From the NCBI GenBank assembly GCA_963971425.1, contig OZ020518.1, forward strand, positions 11,414,190-11,478,189: a DNA stretch of 64,000 nt, in the 5' to 3' direction. The DNA is from Bryoerythrophyllum caledonicum. Lineage: Eukaryota; Streptophyta; Bryopsida; Pottiales; Pottiaceae. The notes under the pieces were generated by a model. That model was given only the letters and a program-made list of their open reading frames with translations, had not been told where the DNA came from and searched no databases. The translations under genes were made by a program, and so were the position numbers. Shown piece by piece: positions 57,339 to 64,000 of this stretch. Position 1 is the first letter of the stretch, and each line of letters starts with the position of its first letter.

Positions 57339-58037
57339 CCTTAAAGGACCAAGGCATTTTAGAGGGAAAATCCAGTCCAAAACTGCCACTGCCATAAAGA
57401 GGCATGAAAATCACATTTTTAAAGATTTTTTTCTTTTTTTAGCCATAAGACTTAAAATAGACTTCTATGTGAACATACCATAGCTTTTTTTGTTGCAATC
57501 CACCGCATGGATTTAAAGATTATAGTGTCTGAAGTGCAAGGAAAAGTTGTTTTTCCCCTTGTCCGACAATGTGTGTAAATGTTTGACTTGGGGTTAGTAT
57601 GCTATTCTTCACTAAAGAATTTTTTTTTGACAATATGAAAGGAAGTAATATTTTTTTAGCAAGTAATATTGCCAAAACTTTTTACTACAAAATTTCAAAA
57701 GATTATCATACCTGTTAGCCTTGTGTTTAAAGTTCTTTTTCACTGAAAAATTTGAGGATTAGATTAAAAATATCTAAATTTCATTCAATTTTTTTGGGTT
57801 ATCATTTATACAAGGATTTACTTGTGCCTCAACATGTCCGAAATTTGTTGGAAAAATTTAACTTCCCAATTATTTTTGAAGCATGTAAAAACTTATGAAA
57901 GCCATTGTATGTTTTATGCAATTTCATCTTTGAATAATAAACCAAAATGTTTCACTCATAAGTAAAGAAATGGAAGATATGGAGTGAAGTGATTATGTTT
58001 ATCAAACTACATAGTCGAGGGCTCTATCCTTTGAGGA
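57339..58037. mobile_element. TTAA-family element, 699 bp, decayed ends
   Basis: Begins CCTTAAAGGACCAAGGCATT and ends CCTTTGAGGA followed by TTAA (58038-58041). The left flank is TCAA, one change from TTAA. The inside shares blocks with 17553-17941 ('catagaagtc' region) and the 52703 copy. Non-coding. Confidence 0.65.
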
Positions 58038-59013
58038 TTAATCCTTAAAGCCCAAGGGGTTTGAACAAAATACAAATGTTATAAAATATGAGCTCTATAG
58101 CTTTTAAACCTTGAATCAAAGAAAGGAAAGCACAAAATGTAAAAAGTATCCATATAGTCAAAATTATAAAAATATTTTTAGATTCTCTCCAAATGAGTTT
58201 TGAAGATAAAACTTCAAAGATTCACCAATAATACAATTTCTATCGTCAGCATTTGATTTTTTTTCATTACTTGTGCCCATAACAGGTATATTTACAAAAG
58301 GTCGTGTACAGCATAAAATCAGTCTCAAACATCACAGTCAAGCAAAGACACGGGTTGAATATTAATAAAGAGAAAAAATGACTATCTTCAGAATAAGCAC
58401 TCACACACTATTAAAGTATCATAAATAATAGTAATAGCCTGTAAACTGAGTGATAGTGCGAACCACTCTTCTCAAACAATATGAGATTTCAGCGAAAGTT
58501 TTGTTCATAGGACAACTTTCATGACGAGTTATCAATGTGCAATCGTGGGTTGTAAAAGGTTGTCTCGGTACCGTGCCTGACGAAGAGAACTAAAATCAAC
58601 ATTCAAATGTAACAATACTAATTAGAGGCGTTCAGATTGCATACCTGGGCTTCAGGAAGTCTGCACTAATGCTTTTCGGTATGATCTACGGGAGTAGAGC
58701 TGCCAGATGACAATTAAGACAAGAAAATTAAATGTACAAAATATGTTCATAACAACTGACGTAAACCACTCATACACAGGATTCAAAAGATTTTTCATTT
58801 ACCTTCATACTTACGTATTAAGAAGGTACTAACTAGATCTACCATGAAATTCCAGAGTTAACTACACTAACAGACCACAACATTTCGGAGAATCAGTGAT
58901 GTGGATACCTGAAAGTCTACGCAAAAAATAAGAAAAAAATACACGCAAACTTGGAAGAAACTGGAAATGGTTCTAAAAGATGTGGAGTTTGAGCTTGGTA
59001 CTTTGGTCCGAAC
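58038..59013. other. No recognisable gene
   Basis: AT-rich. It may include introns or the 3' end of the fragmentary gene to the right, but no exon could be supported. Confidence 0.3.
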
Positions 59014-59835
59014 CTGAGCATCAGCACGGCTTCGCCTATCCGCAGTACTATTCTTCTTGATCGACTTAGCCTGTCCTACGTCTTCTTCTTCAGATGCATG
59101 AGCTTTGTCGATCGTGCTTGCGTTTTGCAAATTCTTCGTTTTCTTCTTGTTGCCACTGAGATAGAGCATAGAAATTGAAGCAAGTTTGATTTCAACGATC
59201 TTCTACATGCTTCATGTCATATCCACTCAGAAGGATATTTCGAATCTAGAACTACGGATTGAAGCATGAAGAACGGCACATTGAAATTATTGATACAATC
59301 TGAATACAAAGAAGGATAGCTAGGTAATTGTATCTGCCGGCACTTTATGAGCAGTAGAGTGCATATTTGATCCATAGCCAAGGAGTTAATATGAACAAGA
59401 TACTGGGACACGAGTTTGAAAACGCTACAGAATTTATCTCCAGACAGAAAGTAACCTGTATAAGAGTGCGAGGGCCAGAAGAATCTCGTCATCAATTATC
59501 CAAGCCAGAACTTCCACTGCAATGATCACAAGCGAGATAATTACAAGGCTTACCATCGTCTTGAATCAAAATACCTATAAAAACACTATAAATAAAACAT
59601 CACAGTCTTGAAAGGAACCATTTCTAGTTGCTGATATCTTGGATGATCTTGGTACTTCAGCCTTTTGATTATTTAGTAAACAAACTCAGCAGCATCCAAT
59701 ATCGAATCATAATTTACAACGTTCCATAGAAAGATATGTTCAGATAAAATGAATCATAACTAAAATAGTAACCATTGAAGTCCCTCATGTCAGCAGTCCA
59801 CCCCAGCAACTTGTAAATACCATCGCCAATCGAGG
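59014..59835 (-). pseudogene. Two exon-like blocks, perhaps from a YSL/OPT-type transporter
   Basis: Block one (59835-59773) has a TTGTGCAG acceptor, a GTTACT donor and encodes 'SIGDGIYKLLGWTADMRDFN'. Block two (59155-59014), after CTATCTCAG, encodes 'GNKKKTKNLQNASTIDKAHA' followed by an acidic and then Lys/Arg/Ser-rich stretch. 'LGDGxYxx' followed by a charged cytoplasmic loop is the arrangement in yellow-stripe-like metal-chelate transporters, but no membrane exons are seen nearby. An orphan fragment or a different gene is equally possible. Confidence 0.25.
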
Positions 59836-60273
59836 CTGCACAAGAAGTTCGATGCATTCTAAAAACATGAGCGATTCATATAGCCTGTAAGAGATTGTAC
59901 GAAACAAAGTTTTCATGTAATTAGCAGAAGCAACTCTTCAGAATGAACCGAGAGTGAAATTATAAAAATCGGAGAACATAATAATGCGAAATAATTTAAA
60001 TAATAACATCCACATCGCAGAGCAGCATGCTTAATGCTCTTAACCAAGAAGAGGATCAAGTACGATGGAGAAATCAGAATAACATGATAACTACCTGCAG
60101 CATCCATCGAAGTGTAGCCATGTTTTTTCGTAGTTGAAACTCAGTTTTTTCATAGTTTAAATTCAGCACTACAAACAAGGATGTAAATGATCTGCTCGTC
60201 CAGAATCTGAAAAACTGAAAGAAGTGCTTGCCATTGTGCTAAATGAAGAGAAGTACTTATTGGATTCACATAC

Positions 60274-60356
60274 CGCGACTGCAAAGGTTGTCACCAATGC
60301 TATTCCTGCTGCAACAGAGAATTCTCCAGACGCCAATGGCAGATTGGGCTTATCAC
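60274..60356 (-). pseudogene. Lone exon of a homogentisate phytyltransferase-like gene
   Basis: 83-bp exon with a GTGCAG acceptor and a GTATGT donor encoding 'DKPNLPLASGEFSVAAGIAL' then 'VTTFAVA'. Plant homogentisate prenyltransferases (VTE2 family, plastid membrane, vitamin E and plastoquinone synthesis) carry 'NKPxLPLASGE(F/Y)SV' at this place, just after the Asp-rich prenyl-diphosphate motif. Neither the preceding motif nor any following membrane exon is visible within 1 kb on either side. It is an orphan exon, or part of a gene with very long introns. Confidence 0.45.
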
Positions 60357-60738
60357 CTGCACACGAAAATCCCCTCCTATCAGGTCCCACATTACAAGTT
60401 CTTACTTACTCCAGCTTCGAATCCAACCTCACTTGTAGAAATTTAACACCTACTTTTTCCGGCCACCAGGCTGACAATCAGTGAAACTAATCAATTTTCA
60501 AGTCATCTGTTTACCTATAAATTTCAATTTAGTTGTAGAGCTGATTCAATCTCACAATGTAGACATTCACGCAAAGCGCTGGAATGACCGCCTCGCAGCA
60601 AGAAACAATAATCAACCAAGTTACAGCCAAACTAACTAAATTCACCTGACTCTCGCTGATAACCTCATAAGATCAATTAATGTACAAGTGATAATCAGAA
60701 AGGAGTTAGAAGTGGCTGATGAATATTACCTTGAGCTT

Positions 60739-61195
60739 GGACTCTGAGGTTGCAATCGTCGGGTCACTTGGTCAGTGCGTTTGTTCAAGTAGATGTTTCA
60801 ACCCCACAGCAGCATGAAACGCGTTTGTACTTGGCATACATGCATATATGTTGTACATGGCACATGAAGGTCTGAACACGCCACTTCGACAGATACAACT
60901 AAGTTACATGGGCTTACTTGTGAAAACGCAACTTTCATTTGTGACAAAAACTGTACTCGACTTCCATTTTCTAGCTACTCTGCCTTGCACATTCAGAGCT
61001 ATCCTCACTGTCTATGATCATCTGGGAAGATGAAGCGGGTACAGCATTCTTTCATTAGCCATGTATGAAGCGGGGCTCAGGGCCTCTGATGTTGCAATCG
61101 TCAGGTCACTTTCTCTGTACGTTTGGTCAAGTAGATGTTTCCACCGAACAAGTAAATGCGTTTGTGCTCGGCATATATGTTTTACATGGCAAGCT
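60739..61195. repeat. Direct duplication of a 130-bp block
   Basis: 60739-60870 and about 61080-61195 share 'gttgcaatcgtc', 'ggtcactt', 'tcaagtagatgtttc' and 'gcgtttgt', then 'ggcatatatg'-like words, at a spacing of about 340 bases. They lie in the 3' flank of the gene at 61525-62757. Confidence 0.65.
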
Positions 61196-61524
61196 AAAGA
61201 GTACATTTGATCGCACTGTTTCGCAAATACAAAAATGGTGAACATATTGTTACACGTTGGATGATTAGACCACGTAGGGAAACTGAAATTCACAAACCGT
61301 GTTATTCATGACACTCCATGATAGTGCAATTAAAATTTAGCCCCGGATGAGTTAAATGTCTGCAGTAACAACTATTTCTTCAAGACTACACCTAATATCC
61401 CGTAATTACCTATTAAAAGCCTGGCATATTGTTGAAGCAAAGCTTCAGGCAAACAAGCAGCTGAAAACTGAGCACAACAGCAACGACTGTCGGCACCAAT
61501 GACCAAAACTGCCAGACGTTCACA

Positions 61525-62757
61525 CTAAGCCTCGGTAGCCCATGTCCTCAGGTACACCCTCTTGTTGGTCCCCACCCCATCCTGTTTCCTCCATAATCTG
61601 ATTCCCCGGGGGTCGCGTTCTTTAAGGGCGGGCAGGAAGGTCGGCAGACCTTCAAACAGGAGGAAGGCCAATTCGGCGTACTTCTCTGGAACGTGAATGT
61701 CGGCAAACTCATTTGGGGAGCCATCGGCAGTTTCGAATACATCCATTATCATACACGTCAAACGCATCATGGACCCTCCCACGTCGCGATCCTCGAAACC
61801 TCCTGTCAGTGTCATATGGATGAGGTGTAACGAGATGGCGAAGAAGTCAGCCTGAGAGGTTACTAAAAAACTATAGTGCAGTTTGGGGCTCAGACCGAAG
61901 TGCCTCAGAACCGCCGGACTTGGGAACCGGGAGTCGACCGAGAAGGTTCGAGAGTCTTCCCAGGCTCTCGAGTCACCGGACAACCCGACCTGGGATGCTG
62001 AAAAGAGCTGCAGATACGTGTGGATCCGTTCGCCCGGATAGTGCTGTCGCAGCCTGAATCGAATGTACGGTTTGTGCAGCGGCAGTTCTTCGCCCGAGAG
62101 ATCCCCCTGGCAATAAGTCGTCTTTCGCTCCAGACCTGCTCTCGTCAATGTGTCAATGGCGAGGTCGAAGAGGTTGTCCCGAATAATGAAGAAGAGCCTC
62201 GGTGGAACGGTGCGGGAGTGGTAGGCAACCGCAGCCATCTCGCCCCATACTAAAGGCGCGATGCCCTTGCTCTCCAGCAAGTAGGTCAACGCCCCGACGT
62301 CAAAAACCTGTGGCAGATGCACTTGGTGAAAATTGTCCGGTTCCTCTGACGCGCGCACCACCTCTTTCCACCAGTCCGATTCCATCCATGGATGTTTACT
62401 CGTATCTATTGGACGCATCTCATGCTCTCCAATCTCCGAGGCCATCTCCTGCTCCTCACTGCTCTCCGAAGGCATCTCTGGGACGGTACCGCCGCGCACC
62501 ACCTCTTTCCACCAGTCCGATTCCATCCATGGATGTTTACTCGTATCTATTGGACGCATCTCATGCTCTCCAATCTCCGAGGCCATCTCCTGCTCCTCAC
62601 TGCTCTCCGAAGGCATCTCTGGGACGGTACCGCCGCGCACCACCTCTTTCCACCAGTCCGATTCCATCCATGGATGTTTACTCGTATCTATTGGACGCAT
62701 CTCATGCTCTCCAATCTCCGAGGCCATCTCCTGCTTCTCACTGCTCTCCGAAGGCAT
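61525..62757 (-). CDS. Intronless protein with three 47-residue N-terminal repeats; nucleotidyltransferase-like body
   Basis: 410 codons from ATG 62757 to the stop at 61525, with an in-frame TAG 24 bases upstream of the ATG. Residues 1-135 are almost three copies of a 47-residue unit (141 bp) differing at one residue (Lys/Glu at position 8). Each unit is acidic first, then contains 'HPWMESDWWKEVVR'. The unique body (136-410) starts 'DVGALTYLLESKGIAPLVWG', then 'AYHSRTVPPRLFFIIRDNLF' and 'AIDTLTRAGL'. This resembles uncharacterised fungal proteins with a minimal nucleotidyltransferase-like fold, in which WGE-A-x-x-x-Y precedes a hydrophobic strand; catalytic Asp residues are not clear. Lack of introns and the fungal look raise the question of horizontal transfer. 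Function is unknown. Confidence 0.6.
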   Translation of the reverse strand: MPSESSEKQEMASEIGEHEMRPIDTSKHPWMESDWWKEVVRGGTVPEMPSESSEEQEMASEIGEHEMRPIDTSKHPWMESDWWKEVVRGGTVPEMPSESSEEQEMASEIGEHEMRPIDTSKHPWMESDWWKEVVRASEEPDNFHQVHLPQVFDVGALTYLLESKGIAPLVWGEMAAVAYHSRTVPPRLFFIIRDNLFDLAIDTLTRAGLERKTTYCQGDLSGEELPLHKPYIRFRLRQHYPGERIHTYLQLFSASQVGLSGDSRAWEDSRTFSVDSRFPSPAVLRHFGLSPKLHYSFLVTSQADFFAISLHLIHMTLTGGFEDRDVGGSMMRLTCMIMDVFETADGSPNEFADIHVPEKYAELAFLLFEGLPTFLPALKERDPRGIRLWRKQDGVGTNKRVYLRTWATEA

Positions 62758-62775
62758 CTCTGGGACGGTACCGCT
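62353..62775. repeat. Three tandem 141-bp coding repeats
   Basis: Unit starts at 62353, 62494 and 62635 (spacing exactly 141). Copies are nearly identical; the visible difference is one T/C change giving Lys for Glu. 141 is divisible by three, so the frame is kept. Such identity implies recent duplication or gene conversion. Confidence 0.95.
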
Positions 62776-62849
62776 CTTCTAGGTGTCGAAGAAGATGGAG
62801 AGTGGCTCAGGAACACGGATAGCATTTGAAACCTAATTTCCACAATTTA

Positions 62850-63740
62850 GGATGAAGAATTTAGGATGAAGAACACGTCAGATGTAAAACACGTCAAGCT
62901 TGGATGAAAAGTGATGCAAAAGTAAAAGCTGAAAGTTAGGGTTCTGGATGAAATGAAAAGCTAAAAGCTAAAAGTTAGGGTTTTGGATAAAAAGACAGGG
63001 ATAGGGACGGGGACGGGGATGGGGATGGGGACAGGGGACGGGGGACGGGGACATGGGACGGGGGACGGGGACAGGGGACGGGGGACGGGGACAGGGGACG
63101 GGGGACGGGGGACAGGGGCGGGGGATGGGGACAGGGGACGGGGGACGGGGACGGGGGACGAAGGACGGGGACGGGGGACGGGGGACGGGGATGGGGACGG
63201 GGGACGGGGACGGGGACGGGGACGGGGACGAGGGACGGGGGACGGGGACGAGGGACGGGGGATGGGGACGGGGACGGGGGACGGGGGACGGGGACGAGGG
63301 ACGGGGGACGGGGAGGGGGACGGGGGACGGGGACGGGGGACGGGGATGAGGGACAGGGGACGGGGGATAAGGGGACGGGGGACAAGGGGACAAGGACGGG
63401 GGGACGATGGATTGGAGGGAAAGGGCTAGGAGACGGGGAAGTGGGGACTCAACACAAAAAAATGTTGTGTCCGGAGGACACGGGTACCCCACTAGTCTAT
63501 ATCTATAAAAGAATTTAGGATGAAGGACGATCCTTTTGGATGAACGTGTTGGATGTAAAACACGTCGAGCTTGGATGAAAAGTGATGCGAAAGTAAAAGC
63601 TAAAAGTTAGGGTTTTGGATAAAATGAAAAGCTAAAAGTTAGGGTTTTGGATAAAACGACGGGGTGGGGATAGGGACGGGGGACGAGGGACGGGGGACGA
63701 GGGACAGGGGACGGGGGACAGGGGACGGGGGATAAGGATT
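62850..63740. repeat. G-rich minisatellite in a duplicated flank
   Basis: 62994-63420 is a GGGGAC/GGGGGAC array with dozens of runs of four or five G on the plus strand. A shorter array follows at 63660-63735. Each array is preceded by the same roughly 130-bp leader ('acgtcaagcttggatgaaaa' at 62889, 'acgtcgagcttggatgaaaa' at 63562), so the whole unit is duplicated at about 670 bases. It lies just upstream of the gene ending at 62757. Long frames across it (Pro/Val/Arg repeats) are artefacts. Confidence 0.9.
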
Positions 63741-64000
63741 TGGACAAAGATTTGGCCACTTTCCTCAATGTTTTACGGTGATGTGGAATGCATTCTGGGC
63801 TACATTGCGGCTGGGACAAATTTCCAGTGGGTTTGCATTGACAAGTCTGGTGACATCAGAAAAGCCGAAAACAGTCTTTCGCTGTCGTCCACTGTAGGTC
63901 GTAGCTAATTTTAGCGTTTTAGAGTTTAGAAAAACCATAAAGACTCTTAGTATTCAGAGGCCTTCTAGTGAACCTCCATCAATAATTCCCTGGATTGTAA
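63741..64000. other. No recognisable gene
   Basis: The last 260 bases show no motif or repeat. Confidence 0.3.

Noticed and set aside
62202-62822. Plus-strand frames of 145-206 codons over the 141-bp repeats
   Set aside because: All three frames stay open only because the repeat unit is a multiple of three; the minus-strand frame continues into a unique body and is the likely gene.
62968-63492. Pro/Val/Arg or Gly/Asp/Arg repeat proteins across the minisatellite
   Set aside because: Simple translation of GGGGAC repeats in several frames on both strands.
1-64000. tRNA, rRNA genes, CRISPR arrays, bacterial-type operons or riboswitches
   Set aside because: No cloverleaf with a GTTCRANNC box, no rRNA core and no regularly spaced repeat-spacer array was seen; the gene structure is eukaryotic.

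Overview
The window looks like nuclear DNA of a land plant. It is AT-rich, its genes have spliceosomal GT-AG introns, and its recognisable host genes are plant ones: an HSPRO/Hs1pro-1 gene, an NDA-type alternative NADH dehydrogenase, a CML15-18-like calcium sensor, LRR receptor kinases with malectin-like domains, and a possible homogentisate prenyltransferase exon. Several repeat-borne families (a SWIM-finger ORF, a methyltransferase-like gene, an RNase H element) fit a non-seed plant (bryophyte or lycophyte) better than a flowering plant, but the species cannot be fixed from sequence alone.

Layout. 1-545: old repeat. 695-2143 (+): DEAD-box-like protein with one helicase-C domain. 2246-2650 (+): broken NOC4 piece. 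3115-6045 (-): dead, truncated LRR receptor kinase. 6.5-10.7 kb: MITE-like elements. 10844-13303 (-): HSPRO, three exons. 13.3-22.1 kb: low-complexity DNA and MITE families. 22.1-26.3 kb (-): decayed Ty3/Gypsy element. 26.3-32.6 kb: mostly featureless AT-rich DNA. 32648-34207 (-): intronless NDA gene. 36.4-40.4 kb (-): decayed retroelement with RNase H, split by an 816-bp element flanked by TTAA. 40.4-44 kb: repeats. 44221-51255: a 7-kb terminal-inverted-repeat element sitting inside an older TTAA element; it carries a methyltransferase-like gene, an acidic/basic gene, a receptor-kinase exon and a SWIM zinc-finger ORF. 52.5-53.7 kb: small satellite split by another TTAA element. 54809-55348 (-): CML gene. 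57.3-58.0 kb: another TTAA element. 59.0-60.4 kb: isolated exon-like blocks. 61525-62757 (-): unusual intronless gene whose start is three near-identical 141-bp repeats. 62.9-63.7 kb: G-rich minisatellite.

Only about four genes look intact (HSPRO, NDA, CML, the 61.5-kb ORF); the DEAD-box-like gene may be a fifth. The rest is a graveyard of nested mobile elements and host-gene fragments. The most interesting structures are the 7-kb element, the TTAA family (one insertion site is proven by an ORF restored exactly on excision), and the RNase H element with a methyltransferase-like stretch. All family assignments come from motif recognition by eye; no database search was run.
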